A DNA stretch of 64,000 bases from Tetragonia tetragonoides. Lineage: Eukaryota; Streptophyta; Magnoliopsida; Caryophyllales; Aizoaceae. Positions 23,075 through 36,045 of the stretch are shown here, in pieces. Numbering within the stretch: the first letter of the stretch is position 1; every line of letters starts with the position of its first letter. A program made the translations under genes and the position numbers. The notes below the pieces were generated by a model. That model saw only the letters and a program-made list of their open reading frames with translations. It did not search any database and had not been told where the DNA came from. The stretch lies in assembly GCA_038025085.1 (NCBI GenBank), contig CM076144.1, forward strand, positions 43,993,001 to 44,057,000, in the 5' to 3' direction.

Positions 23075-24984
23075 TAAGTTTTAACGTGGCAAATCAGCTG
23101 ATTTTGGCCCTGTTGGTTTTGGTTTTGGTTTTGGTGTGGCGTTCTCTTCTTCTTTTTTTTTGTTCTTTTTTTTTTTGTGGCTAATCCTCCATAGAGTGGT
23201 CGAGTAAAGGTTGATTCTTTTAATTTCTTTATCATGGTAAATTGATACACAAATTATTGTCCACCTTTCGGTCTACCTAACGAGGTGATTATAAAGAGGA
23301 GGTTTACCTTATGTGGACTCGGAGTCTAGACAATAAAAATTTATAACTCCACAACATTAGTAAATGGGTCGAACTTCGAATAGTTTGGCCGCAAGTGATA
23401 GCGGATACTTAGTTATTGTCAACTTGCTGTATTAAATGGTTTGCCTAGTAGGTAGCATTGGTTGGTTGTAAAATATGTTTGGTAAAGTCGCAAATTTTTA
23501 AGTGATCTTGGGATTATACAAGGAGGGTAATCCCGGGAAAGAAGCGTGAGCTTCACGAGCCAACTGCCGGCGCATGGAACTCGTGGTCCCCTTTTTCTCA
23601 TGTTTCAATTTTTTCTTCGATTTTAGGACGGAATCAAGTCCTTTAAGGGTTCACCATATCCCAATTTAGACTTAAAATTTTCATTTTTTGAGTTTTCGGA
23701 ATTTTTTTTTAGGATTTTCGATTAATTTTCTTTGTGTGAGGTGGTGGCTAGGGGTGCGCACGACCAGAGTCAATCTCAGTCATGGTCAGGGCGGGAGTTG
23801 AAAGGCGGGGGGATAAGGAGAGAGAAACTTAGGGTTAGGGTTTCAATTTGGGGGTGCGTGTGTGGGGTGGGATTGGCCATCGTCGTGGTCTCCGATCGGC
23901 GCCGACTACAACAGTGACATGGTCGGTGGTGGTGAGGTTGTGGTGGTGGTGGTGGTGCGCTGGCGGCGGAGAGTGGGGTATGGGAGGAGAGAGAGTGTGG
24001 GTGAAGGGAGGAGAAAGGGTGGGGAAGACGGGATTACCTTGGGTAAGGTAATCTTGAGAGTAAGTGGCAAATTCGTGGCTACACCTAGTAATAGGTAAAT
24101 TTGGCCACACCCACATTGCAGTAGGTTTTGCAATTTAGTGATAGGAAGTAATTGAATTGCCCTACATTTTCAAAAACTTTGAAATTTAAAAAAAAAAAAA
24201 TAGACTACACCAAGAACCATTGTAAGCAAGTAAAATGGGTTGTTTATTTATAGCTCGTAAGATGTGAAACGACCAAAGGGAAACAAGTATAATTTACTAC
24301 TTGTTCTAGTTATTGTAATTGTTGTTAGGGTAAATTATAATAATGTACACTAAGGTTAGACAAAATTACGAGGTGTACTCAGGTTTTGAGATATACATTG
24401 AGGTACACTCCAACCAGTTTTGCTGACGTGGCACTGGTGAAAAATAACTTCTTTTTTTTTTACCAAAATACCTCCAATATACCTCATTCAAATATTTTGA
24501 AAAAAGACTCTAAATCAGTTTACTTGACTGATTCACTTCATTGTCCACAACAAATTTGTAATCGAACCAAAACCAGGAATTGAAAAGCAATTACCTACAT
24601 CCAGCTTAATAATTGAATCGAACTAGCAATCTATCTAACTACACTATTAACATGGAATGTGTCCATCGAAGAAAAACTAGTAGTTCTCTTAAGACACAGC
24701 TTCATCTATAAGACGTCAAAAGTATCACCTTCATTTTTTCTATTCACATGTATCGATTCAGGAGGCCGCCTCATGAATTTTGTGAAACTTCAAAAAAAAA
24801 AAAAACAGTGAAACCATAGTTGAATCAATCACTATTTCTGAATCTGAAAAGACACATAAAAGATCTTGGATATATATACACAAACACTTAGAGGTAGATA
24901 GTTCCCATAGCAGAAGATGAAAACAGAACAATTCACCTGTAGTTATCATTAATAGTTGACACCAAGCAAAACAGACCAAGATTT
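23075..24984. other. Intergenic stretch including a GC-rich island
   Basis: A GC-rich, GGT/GTG-rich stretch at about 23730-24030 yields overlapping ORFs in several frames (Trp/Val-rich on one strand, Pro/His/Thr-rich on the other). None looks like a protein. At about 24329-24435 the phrase GGGTAAATTATAATAATG followed by GCTGACGTGGCA resembles one arm of a Mutator-type terminal repeat, but I found no partner. The rest is AT-rich and apparently non-coding. Confidence 0.4.
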
Positions 24985-26935
24985 TAGCAGCTCAAAGACT
25001 TATTGCCAAACAGCCAGATAAGTGACAAGTTCTTCACAAATATGGCCACCAAGTCGATTACACCAATGTTTAGCGACTAATACTCTCCTGGAGGGACACA
25101 GCTACTATTTTTACTGGCGATGAAATACCAGGATCTCCTATCATCAAGTCACCCTATTCTAGACTACAGCCTCTGACTCTTCCCAAGTTCGATCCTCGTC
25201 CACCCGAAGAAGTAAAGCAATAACATCTCAGCAACCATATATCAGCGGAAATGTAAGAACCTTGCTCGCGCTGCTATGCTCACTACACTAGCACTTCACC
25301 AACATCTGATTGACTATTTACACAACCAACAAACACAGAAGACTTTCCTCTCATCTAACAAAACTCTGCAAGTGGTCCAGCAATGCTATACAAAGCAAGA
25401 TAATCATATAAACAACTAAAATCAACGAATTTCAACATAAGGTGCCTTTCGTCAATAAACATAAAAGACAACATGCATGAGAAAATATTCTCCCATTGAA
25501 ATGACTGCTTATGGTCTGTGTTACTTTGGATCTGTTTCAGGCGACTTAGATCCACTTGAATTGGGCATTCTATTCATAATCAGGTCATTATGAGTGATAA
25601 CTTCTGAGAGTGAGAGTGCATACAAGAGCCTCCAGGCCTTGAATAGTCACTTATCACAATCAGCGGGTCAGCTCATAGTGATGACTCACGCCGCCACACT
25701 GCTCACTGACTTCATTAAACTAGCAGTCAAATATTATTAACATGGAGAGAATGTTAAATGAAAAACGATCTCCAACCTGTGCTATACAGAATCCATCCAG
25801 CGCATATTATAGGACCAATTTGCAGAATATCATACAGTATTCCCAAGTTCTCATCTACAAACAGTTTCCAATTTCTCGTTAAAGTAGGTCTAGAACTGCT
25901 GGTAATTATGTTGTCCCAATCACAGCAAAAACCAGTTTCGGAAAATCGATTACTATTCCAAGAATCTCGAAAGATATTTAAATGGAACTGGAACATACAA
26001 GCAAGGTAATGGATAGTTGACATGCATATCTGAAACGAAACAATTTCTCTTTGAAATTGAGAATGACAGTTACCTCTAACCTCAAAGCAGAAATAAATTT
26101 TAGCACCTCACAGAAGATAATCCCAAAGACCCAATGGCAGCCAGATAAGTTATAACTTCTACGGTTCTACCATTGAATAATTGGCCACCCTGTCCATTTT
26201 ACCCATATTTAGCCACCACAAAATGCCTGTAAGGCTTTCTCTTCTGACTGAGTCTGTGAACTAGTCATTTGATAAGGCAACAATACCTGAGGCAGAAATC
26301 ATATGTCTAAGACAACAGTTTCACACCCCCACCAACAGAACAAAGAGATCGATTGAGTAGTGCCTTGCTCACTTTGTGCAAGAGAAGTTTCTGCAGTCAA
26401 CTCAGAAAAGGGGTTGGAAGTAGGATTTCATATCCACAACACTCTCCATGAATACATACACAAGCTGAAACCACCAGCTGAACACCAAAGCAGCTCATCA
26501 GTTTTCCCTCATTTAACTTTTTAGCAAACACCACTCAGCAGAGAGCAACAGGATGCAAACTGTTCTTTGTACTGGTGAGGAAATACCAGGACCCCCTATC
26601 ATCAAGTTACCCTATTCTAGATTAAAGCCTTTTGCTGTTTCCAAGTTCCAGTCTACCCAGAACACAAAAGCAATAACGCTTCAATGACCATTTATCTAGA
26701 AATGTAAGAACTATGCTGGCATTGGTATGCTAGCGCTTACTAACACTTCACTAACATCTGGTTGACTATCAAGACAGCTTAAAAGCATAGAAGAGTTTCC
26801 TCCCATTTAATAAAGCATTGCAAGCAATTCAGCAAGGCTACACATAGCCAGAATAATGAAACAAACAATTAGAAGCAAACAATTTCAACATACGGTGACT
26901 TTAGTCAATAAAATCCAGAGTTTTCTCATAGACAT
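24985..26935. repeat. Diverged direct duplication downstream of the presenilin gene
   Basis: The block at 24985-25470 matches 26100-26925 in order: AGCCAGATAAGT, GAAATACCAGGA, CCTATCATCAAGT, CCCTATTCTAGA, AGCAATAAC, AATGTAAGAAC, CACTTCAC, AACATCTG, ATTTCAACATA and GTCAATAAA. The many substitutions and indels indicate an old event. It is non-coding; short ORFs at 25355 and 25754-26023 are not convincing. The element type, if any, is unknown. Confidence 0.65.
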
Positions 26936-27415
26936 GACTGCATAAGGGAAACTATTGAACCACCAGTGGCAAGCGACTACTTCAAATAGTAAAAAGATTT
27001 GTAACGACAAAAACTGGAAGAGACATAGACCATTTAATAGAAAGGAGCTCAACTGGCTACCTTTCCACTCTTCAAATCATCAAGTAAAACCACCATTAAC
27101 ATTAGAATTCTAACAGCATACATAAAACACTGGATGCAATCTTAATTAACCCTCTATTGCAGTGTTGCCACATTTCAATAAACCATACCAGTGGGATGGA
27201 AAGTTCATATTACCACTGCCAAAGACAAAACCATGATTACAGTTGCTTTAATGCTTTCAATTAGCTTTCTATGCATAAGTACATAACATCAGTACATGTC
27301 AGCAATTCTGTTTACACAACTTCTCGCTGCCCAATGAACACTACAAACAATAGCAGCACTTCTTCTAAAACCAAAATATTACCCCCCCCCCCCAATTGGT
27401 TAATGCAACAAGCCA

Positions 27416-28714
27416 TCAGAACATCACCAGATTCGTTGACATCTGAACAACAAAAGGCTCCAATAACAATCTAGTCAAGAAGTAAAATATAATCCCTAAT
27501 GTGATGGAAATAGGCAAAGCAGGCAGAGCACGGCCGTACACAGACAACAACATGAGAGTGCAAGCAAGCCCTGATATAATAGCAAGGTAACAAGCATACA
27601 CAGTCATAAGATCATACATTGCAGCTCTACCCAGAAGCACACTATAGAACACAAAATCCCCAAGACCAAGCTTAATACCTCGACTCAGCGACATCTCTGA
27701 ATCATCCTCCTCCCTTCCCCTTCTCACTTCCACAAGAGGCGACCGCTCCTCTACATTCACCTGCCCACCACCAACAGCATTCTCATGTGGTGCCCCCCAC
27801 GAATTCACAACCAATGGCAACTGTTCCCCTCTACTCTCCTCAACCACAATCTCCTCAATTGAACCCCTTTCATTTTCATTTTCAGCTACACCCACATTTT
27901 GCCCATCATCTCTAGACAAGTTCTGAAGCTCAACAGACCGATCATCCGAAACCCCACCAACCAGAACCGCCAAACTCCCTCTTCTTCTCCCTCCAGAACC
28001 CGAATTCGAAACCCTGGGCCGAGCCTCATACACCAATGCAGGCAAATCATCATCTCTACTCTGAGACAACTCAACCAAAATTTTCAAAGGACCACCAGGA
28101 GCCAAAACAGCAACCAAATCATACAATGCCAAAGCAACAAGCAAAACCCAAGTAGTCCATTCAGGCAATTGAGTAAACCAAGCAGCAGTAATAATCCCCA
28201 ACACAACAGTATACCCTTGTGTAACAATAATAGGAACCCCACCACCCCCAAATACTGAAACAACCCCAACAGCAGAAAAATTAAACAACACCAACCCACA
28301 ACTTATAGCATCAAATGGGAGAGAGAAATGGCGAATCATAGACAGAAATATCCCACCACCCATTGTAGTTAAGATAATAAAAGTCGAAAACCTCATGTAA
28401 TTTTTCAAGAAATTGGTGAAATTGTAATAATATAAGAGGACTAAAATGAAAGTGGCTATGGCAATTATAAGGACGAAAACGACAGCGTTTAAGGCAGCAC
28501 CTTCGAGTTTTTGAGTTGTTGAATCATTAGGGTTTTCAGAGTAGATTAAATTGGCAGCTGTGATGATAGGGGTTAAAGAAGGGGATAATGAAGAGAGAGA
28601 TTGAGATGGTGAGAGAGTGAAAACTAAGAGGACTACTAAGAACATGCATATTGAGACTGGTGAGATTACTGCGATTAGTTCTGTGCCAATGTATTCGAGT
28701 ATGCTGCCTTCCAT
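27416..28714 (-). CDS. Presenilin, catalytic subunit of gamma-secretase
   Basis: This is a 432-residue intramembrane aspartyl protease encoded in one uninterrupted exon, a known arrangement for plant presenilins. Hydrophobic segments begin near residues 11-34, 73-96, 108-127, 136-155, 160-180, 186-206, 349-360, 369-392 and 396-420, giving the nine-pass topology. The catalytic aspartates are visible: Asp199 in ALYDLVAVLAPGGPL and Asp353 in GLGDFVFYS. The PALP motif is at residues 398-401 (ALPALPISI). Between the two catalytic segments lies a long acidic and Arg-rich cytosolic loop (about 215-345), where endoproteolysis normally occurs. In plants the protein resides in ER/endomembranes; its substrates are poorly known. 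The start is chosen at the first ATG (28712-28714), which gives the normal N-terminus before TM1. I cannot separate PS1 from PS2 orthology. Confidence 0.96.
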   Translation of the reverse strand: MEGSILEYIGTELIAVISPVSICMFLVVLLVFTLSPSQSLSSLSPSLTPIITAANLIYSENPNDSTTQKLEGAALNAVVFVLIIAIATFILVLLYYYNFTNFLKNYMRFSTFIILTTMGGGIFLSMIRHFSLPFDAISCGLVLFNFSAVGVVSVFGGGGVPIIVTQGYTVVLGIITAAWFTQLPEWTTWVLLVALALYDLVAVLAPGGPLKILVELSQSRDDDLPALVYEARPRVSNSGSGGRRRGSLAVLVGGVSDDRSVELQNLSRDDGQNVGVAENENERGSIEEIVVEESRGEQLPLVVNSWGAPHENAVGGGQVNVEERSPLVEVRRGREEDDSEMSLSRGIKLGLGDFVFYSVLLGRAAMYDLMTVYACYLAIISGLACTLMLLSVYGRALPALPISITLGIIFYFLTRLLLEPFVVQMSTNLVMF

Positions 28715-28777
28715 TTTTGGGGGGGTTTTTTGTGAGAATTTGGATGTTGTGGGTTTTGTAATTTAGGGTGTCGCCAT

Positions 28778-28779
<2 letters not shown>

Positions 28780-28822
<43 letters not shown>
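28780..28822. repeat. (GA)n microsatellite in the presenilin 5' leader
   Basis: There are about 21 uninterrupted GA units 66-108 bp upstream of the presenilin start. On the coding strand this is a CT run, common in plant 5' UTRs and core promoters. Confidence 0.9.
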
Positions 28823-28824
<2 letters not shown>

Positions 28825-29296
28825 GTGATTGGATCAATTTGAGATTTTGAGAATTGAGACTGTGAAATCAGAAATGGTTAGTGGAGAACTAGGAGGCAAT
28901 AACAAAAAGGAATGTGAGAACTGAGACCAACTAATAAAGAAAGAAAAATTCTCATTGATTTTCTTACCAAGTTGATTGGTTCATAAAGACCTGTCAATTA
29001 GGTCCATCGGGTTGGGTCGGGTCATGTCGAGTTAAGGTCATTAAGGGCCGGGTCATTTTGAATTTGGGTCGAGAAATGTTTGATCCTGACTCAATATTGT
29101 CGGATTCGGGTCGACCCGACCCAATGAACCTTTTTTTCAATTATATAGCCAATTACGATTTCAAACGATCTATTTGCAAATATATACTTTAATTATAACT
29201 TGTATTATGTAACCAAAAAAAATTATAACTTGTATTAATTTTGTATGTATATGTTTTCACGTTTTGGTATATATATATACAACTATATGATATTCT

Positions 29297-29541
29297 TGTT
29301 ATGAAATAATACTAGAATAGCAACATGTAGGAGACTAGTTAATGGAGAGAAGGAGATGATATATTTTTCATTCAACTTGTACATGACAATACGATCATAA
29401 CTTTATATATACATGAAATTGAGCTAAGGAATTGATTGCTAGGGGAGTTAAACATAGTTCACTTAATGTGAGAATTAAGTGATAAAGGTGAAACGGATTG
29501 GGAGTTAGAATATGGACATCCATCTTAATTATATCATAACA
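29297..29541 (-). repeat. 3' LTR of the retrotransposon
   Basis: This is the 245-bp copy. It has about 16 extra bases (around AGCAACATGTAGGAG) relative to the other LTR and only a handful of substitutions, so the insertion is fairly recent. Confidence 0.9.
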
Positions 29542-32500
29542 CTCCCCCTTGGATGTCCATCAATTAAGAATATGCCTCGTTAAAACCTTACTTAGAAAAC
29601 CTAATGGGATAAAACCTAGTTAAGGAAAAAGAGTACATTATTCTTCAATACGCTTGAGATGATGCCTCATTAAAAACCTTGCCTGGAAAACCCAGTGGGA
29701 CAAAACCATGGCTAAGGGAAAAAGAGTGCAACGCGTATTTACTCCCCCTCATGATCATATCCGTTTAGATATTCAAGTTGTTGCAATTGTGATCTTCAGT
29801 AGGAAACGCCTTCGTGATGGGCTTGTTGAACACTTATATCTTCATTCTTCCAATACCACAGGTCAAAAGAAACATCAGTGAAATGTATCATCAACTGAAT
29901 TTGATATCATCTTCTTTGCATTAGGTAATAGATGCAACATTCATCATATAGGACCGTAGGCACTTCTTTTCTTCAAAGATGAATCACATGCTCTACAAAT
30001 GTGCTAAACTTGCATACTTCATGAATTCCTGCATGTTTGGAAAATATGCTTCCAACAAAATTCATATGTCCCCTGAATATGGTTTATATAACTTTCATTC
30101 TCTTTCATTATCATCCCAAGCAATTGTATATCCGACAAAGGAAGACATTAACATCAAGCTCACTTAATTCAATATTACGCTTGTCATGATGCCTCGTTAA
30201 AAACCTTGTTGGGTAAAACCCAATGGGATAAAAACCTCAACGAAGGGAAAAAAATAGTACATCCACTACTTCACTAAAACCTTTACTAGGAAAAACCGTT
30301 GGGAATACCTAAGCAACAGGAAAATGTGAAGCGTAAATAAGTCTCATCCTTCAATATATAGAACTTCACAATATATCAACTCCAAGTCATTTATTATAGA
30401 CCTTCTTCGGGAGGTCATTAGTAAAATCAATATAAACCTTCTTCTGGAGGTTAATTTTGGAAGATGATATTCAATTTAAATTATCAATCATTACTCATAA
30501 TTTTCATATCATCATGAAATATTTGTGACTTGGGAATCAGAGAAAATATTCTATGTTACTTCAAGACCATGAGAATCACCTATTTCATTAGTATGCTACT
30601 TCAGGAGCATAAGAATCTCAATATCGAATATTACCAACAAGTCATCATATATGTGATCTTCACATCAATGCTCAACCTCTGAGACTTTTATAACGATATT
30701 ATGTTCAATGCAGCTTGTCACATGCTCAAACTTCTGGATGAGACAATATCAATTCATTCAAAACTCTCTTTAATTAGGTCAAGAGGTTTTATATCTTGCA
30801 TCACGTCATACCTCAATCGTGAATGCTTTCCAACAATATATCTTGCCTCATTCTCATTGATGTTACTTGAGACAAATAAAAATAATATATGTATGTCATT
30901 TATTCATGGACCTTTGTAACTTCAAATATTTGATGTTCATAAAGTTTCAATATTAGCTCTTCAGGAGTTTTTCACTTATTCAAAGGTCCATGTATGCCAG
31001 TATACATATCCTGATATCCAACAAGGCATTTAGAGTCCTTCAAGGACTATGTAGAATTCTTCAAGGATTGACATACCACTAAGTAAACACTCCTGTTTAT
31101 AGGTTCTAAAATGAGTAGTAACATTCAAAACTATATTTTATTTATGTGTGCATGCACTATGAGAGATGATAACTTTAATAAATGAACAAATGTCAAATAA
31201 AGTGAGATAAAAATAAAATGACATGTATGATATATGACTTATAATCTATATGCACATAAAATGGTATATATGACTCGATAGTTCAAACTATATAGCTTGG
31301 ATTTTAAATCCATAAATCGATTGGATTGCAAGTCCATGAGCTCTTTTCCAATTTCAATCAATAATATGTCGACATTTAGGTGGACTTTATAACTATGATC
31401 CCCATTCAAATGTCCATTGCATCTTGCATATGTATATCGATTTCCTCATAATACCGGTATCAAAATATTAACCGTTGAAATCTCATAATTATCTTTATTT
31501 ATCCATCAGTACTGGTAAAATGATATCTGAATATATTAGGGGGTATCTTTTTCCGTTTTCATATAGGCCATCTATTTTTCGTTCAGATATCCATACCTCT
31601 TTAGGGTATTTATAAGCTATAAAAGCTTTTCCATATTTCATATCTCTTCAAGAGTACCAACTAAACTGCACGATCTTGCCATGTTTGTATAATAGACTTT
31701 CATTAGGAACCGATCTCCAATTAATTTGAATGAAAGTAAACTCAATATACTACACTTCAAGTGTATCAATTCTAATCTTTGGCAAGATATCTCAATGCTC
31801 ACAACATGTATATTTATAACAAATCATAGATACTGAAACATATAGAGGTTTCAAATAAAGCTGGTATGTATCACGTATTTATGAATCTCATTACATAACA
31901 TATTCTGAACTTCTGGTTCAAATAGGGGATCAACATTATACATAACGTATATCTTTGTTTTTACCAGCTTTCCTCTATGATTCTCCCCCTAAGTTGGGAA
32001 AACTATCTCAAATGGATAGTTATAAAGGGGCATGTCATCATGAAATTATACTCAAACCCAGCTCAAATCCACGGATAACTCATATTTTCTCAATCAATTT
32101 CACTTTACTAGTTCTCTTCTAGAGAACAATGATTTCAGGGAGTATAAGTAATTTGCAGTTGGTTCTCTTTGTGCTCATATAATTTGTTTCATACAAGAAA
32201 TCAATACTTGATACAATATCAAAGTATACTTAATAATAAAATTTGTATAATGCAACTCGTCTTTTAAGTGATCTTCAGGCCACTTAATCTCAATTTATAC
32301 AAGTTGCTATCAAGATCTCTTGTCTTTCGATTCAAACCATTACAATTATATTGTTCGAATTTACGCTCAAGATTTCAAGTCTTGCCTTTCAGACATTAAA
32401 TAAATATAACACGAGAGAGCATGAGCATATTAAATGTCAAAAGAATGTCAAAAGAAACTTCATGTTCTCAGAAACGGGTAATTTGAAACCCGAAAGGCCT

Positions 32501-34261
32501 AAACTGTCGCATCAACAAAAATTCCAGTTAACTAACTTCTAGTTAGTTTTTGTTAAAAAATGATCAACTTTGATATAATCATTTTACATGTAATTCAAGT
32601 CGTATTTTATGACGCGACAAAGATATAACTTATGTCTCTTTTCTAATGGTAAGAAAATTCCTTAATTTCATTACGAAATATAATTTATTCCTTAATTCCA
32701 TCACAGAATATCGTTTATGCTCTTATTGAGCATCTTATCAATTTGGTCATACTCAAACTTTATGGACATATCTATCTTCTGGATAGATTGAATTTCAAAG
32801 AAATGTAAGTCCAATACCAAATACAAATAACTAAAATAAATTTACTTTTCTTACTAATACATATGAATGCATCTTATTATGACCTTTACCTCGGATTGCT
32901 TATATGTGTGAGGAAATATAATAACAAATTCACATACTTTCTCCCCCTTTTCCTCACACTCATACTGGAAAATAAAGCACATCACAAACAAATAGTACAT
33001 ATATAATTGTATGTCCCTACAAAATTGTATACGAGTACAAACTTCAGGCTTGTAAGTGTAAGCATAGACCATGTAATTATTTTTCAAATTAACTTTGGAC
33101 TTTAGACCAAATATTTGTTTCATCCTTGTAAGATTTATATTGAATTTCTTAACCTTATGAGACTTCTGGACCTATGTATTATGAGCTTCAGGCTCAAGCA
33201 GATATAAATCAATCAACATATATATCATGAACTTCTGATCATGATAATTGTGCCATCAAATGATTTCTCGCTGATCTTATTTATCGTACTATTATCTCAT
33301 TGATCTCATACTATCAAGTCTAGTCAATTAATAATCATGAACATCAGGTCATGATAATACCATTATAAACGATTTCTCGTTGAACGTATTTTTGAGATGC
33401 ACCTTTTGTGATCTTCAAGATTATTATCAATATTTTCTTCCACTAATTTGAGTTTCAATACTAAGCCTTATAGGTTACGAGTTTTAGTGGATCAGTTTGT
33501 AACATATAACCTTCTGGCCTTTAATATCTATGCACTTATCTTCGGGATAAGTGTATCGGACAAAACATTACAAGGAAGTGTAACAATGCTTTTAGTAATC
33601 AAAGTTCATTCATTTCGTTTAATGTGGACCGACAAGTACAAGTAGTCCATAACACTTGTTATTTTATTTTCTAACCACGAAAGACTATCATAAATATCAA
33701 ACAAGTAAAATTATATCCACCGTATATCATACTTAAGTTGTTTATAAAAATTGAATGATCATGCAAATAAACAAAGATGAACAAAAAATGTGTAATGGTC
33801 AAAATATTCACATTGAGTAGAACATAGCAGATTTCAATTAGTCTCATGTATTCGCTGCCCAATAAAGAGTACTCATAAAATCAGCCAACGTAAATGGTTT
33901 CATAAAGTTGTACACTTATTAATGCACCTTAGTATTAAATAATTAATGGGACTTTATAAAGAGGGTTCTTGATATGTCCACTGAGATTAAATTGCACAAC
34001 GTGGAAGTAAATCCACAATTTCCAAAACTACTTGATATATAGTGCAAGTGATTTGTATAAAGAAATTCATGAAATATCTAAGGCATTGTACAACATGCAA
34101 TCCACTGAACTATATTAGCAATCCATAAGTCAATACAAAAGGTCTAATTGTCAATCATAAAGAACAAAAATATTGAACTTCATAGTAGAGTGTTAGGCAA
34201 ATAAATCACTATATACGCAAAGAATTGAAGAAGTAAATTTGATATGGAGGAAAGAGATCGA

Positions 34262-34975
34262 GCCACAATGAAAACCCAAGACTTACACCATAACCTTGAT
34301 TTGTATCACAATTATACATGTATAAAGAACTTAGAATGTATAAGCCAATTGCCATAAATGGATTACGATTTCAAATAAATTTCATGATATGCATGATCTA
34401 AAATAATCCTCACAAAAATGTAATTTTAGTATATCATGTGATCAAATCAAATTTGTATCTATCATGGTTAACTACACAAAGACATTATATATATGTCATA
34501 TGGTACCATTAACAAAAAAAACTTGGCAATTATAAAACACTGACCAAGTTGCGATTATTGATCCGATGCACAAATGACAAGCACCCCATCAAGTACAAAA
34601 TTACAAATCAAATCATTTGCCACAATGAAAACCCAAGACTTACACCATAACCTTGATTTGTATCACAATTATACATGTATAAAGAACTTAGAATGTATAA
34701 GCCAATTGCCATAAATGGATTACGATTTCAAATAAATTTCATGATATGCATGATCTAAAATAATCCTCACAAAAATGTAATTTTAGTATATCATGTGATC
34801 AAATCAAATTTGTATCTATCATGGTTAACTACACAAAGACATTATATATATGTCATATGGTACCATTAACAAAAAAAACTTGGCAATTATAAAACACTGA
34901 CCAAGTTGCGATTATTGATCCGATGCACAAATGACAAGCACCCCATCAAGTACAAAATTACAAATCAAATCATTT
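34262..34975. repeat. Perfect 357-bp tandem duplication
   Basis: The segment 34262-34618 is followed immediately by 34619-34975, an apparently identical copy. It starts GCCACAATGAAAACCC and ends AAATCAAATCATTT. It lies inside the retrotransposon near its 5' LTR and contains no gene. Such identity means either a very recent duplication or an assembly duplication. Confidence 0.92.
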
Positions 34976-35175
34976 GACATTATTTGGGAATTCTATACCA
35001 TATTTGACTAGCGCCAATTTACCAATGATAAAAAGCAAATTAAAGAAACTACCTTTTGAGAGACAATTCCTTTGATCAATTCGTGTTTCTTGTTCTCTTT
35101 TATTTCCTAGTAATTTGTCTTGTTAATAATAATAGATTGATTTCTTTTCAGTTGGTAGAACTGGTGGTGATAACG

Positions 35176-35404
35176 TGTTATGAAATAATACTAGAATCTA
35201 GTTAATGGAGAGAAGGAGATGATATCTTATTCATTCAACTTGTACATGACAATACGATCATAGCTTTATATATACATGAAATTGAGCTAAGGAATTGATT
35301 GCTACGGGAGTTAAACATAGTTCACTTAATATGAGAATTAAGTGATAAAGGTGAAACAGATTGGGAGTTAGAATATGGACATCCATCTTAATTATATCAT
35401 AACA
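35176..35404 (-). repeat. 5' LTR of the retrotransposon
   Basis: This is the 229-bp copy, TGTTATGAAATAATAC to ATATCATAACA, immediately followed by the target duplication ATTCT. Confidence 0.9.
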
Positions 35405-36045
35405 ATTCTTTATATTTTGTTTAATTATTCGATAATTTATACTCCCAGTTCTCATATTTCAAACGATGTATTTGTTTAACTATATATACTTCCGACCATT
35501 TTTTAACGTAGTTAAAAGTAATATTTCTTATATAAAGAAAACAAAGAGGTAGAGAAAAAGTTAATAAAACACAAAAAAAAAGAGAAGTTATATATGATTT
35601 TTAGGATATTTTAATCGATCTTTTTATTGATAATTGCAAATTGTTTTATTTTTTGGGTCAAACGGGTCGACCCACCAAACGGATAGGATTTAACCCAAAA
35701 AATACTGGGTTAATCGAGTTTGGGTCAAAGTGAGTTTTGGGTCAAAAAATCAATTTCAGGATCCTGAAAAACAAGTCAAGTCGGGTCGAGAATTGACAGG
35801 TCTATTGATAGTCGTAATTCATAAATGATTAATCATAAGAGGATTTAAATGGAGTTCTCTCCAAATTTGATTTTTTTTTTCCAAGGGGGCATTTGGCAAT
35901 GTGGGATGAAAATTTATTAGTGTTTGGTGGGATTCTTTTTTTCTTTTTCATTTTTGGGATACTTTGTACTATATATGTGGGAGTAGTAATTGGAGGTTTC
36001 CTATGAGGTCACCTTAAGCTAAGGCTCACTTTATAGTCAAGTAAT

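Larger units (their letters stand above)
29297..35404 (-). mobile_element. 6.1-kb LTR retrotransposon without gag-pol
   Basis: Two similar terminal repeats, both TGTTATGA...TCATAACA, lie at 29297-29541 and 35176-35404. They are flanked by the 5-bp target duplication ATTCT at 29292-29296 and 35405-35409. Orientation is minus: next to the left repeat the minus strand reads AAGGGGGAG|TGTTATG, a typical polypurine tract and 3' LTR start, and inside the right repeat lies CGTTATCACCACC, where a primer-binding site would be. The 5.6-kb interior has no open frame above about 90 codons and no integrase or reverse-transcriptase motif. It is therefore a LARD-type or decayed Copia-like element. Recurrent phrases of the type CCTTGC(C)TGGAAAACCCAGTGGG near the left LTR occur in many plant Copia elements. 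Confidence 0.9.
28987..35803. mobile_element. Inverted-repeat element (~0.7 kb) split by an LTR retrotransposon
   Basis: AGACCTGTCAATT at 28987-28999 and its exact reverse complement at 35791-35803 are the termini. The next inner sequences are GGGTTGGGTCGGGTC on the left and GTCAAGTCGGGTCGAG on the right, typical of plant MITE-like elements rich in GGGTC. Removing the nested retrotransposon at 29297-35404 leaves about 700 bp. There is no coding sequence and I see no clear target duplication. Confidence 0.7.

Noticed and set aside
23732..24133. Cluster of overlapping ORFs on both strands in the GC-rich island
   Set aside because: All are Trp/Val/Gly-rich or Pro/His/Thr-rich readings of GGT/GTG repeats; none has domain or splice support.
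27886..28299. ORFs of 62-119 codons overlapping the presenilin gene
   Set aside because: They are antisense or shifted-frame shadows of a clearly coding exon.
29297..35404. Possible pararetrovirus or intact Copia polyprotein in the LTR element
   Set aside because: I searched by eye on the minus strand for YVDD-type, integrase and protease motifs and for any long frame, and found none.
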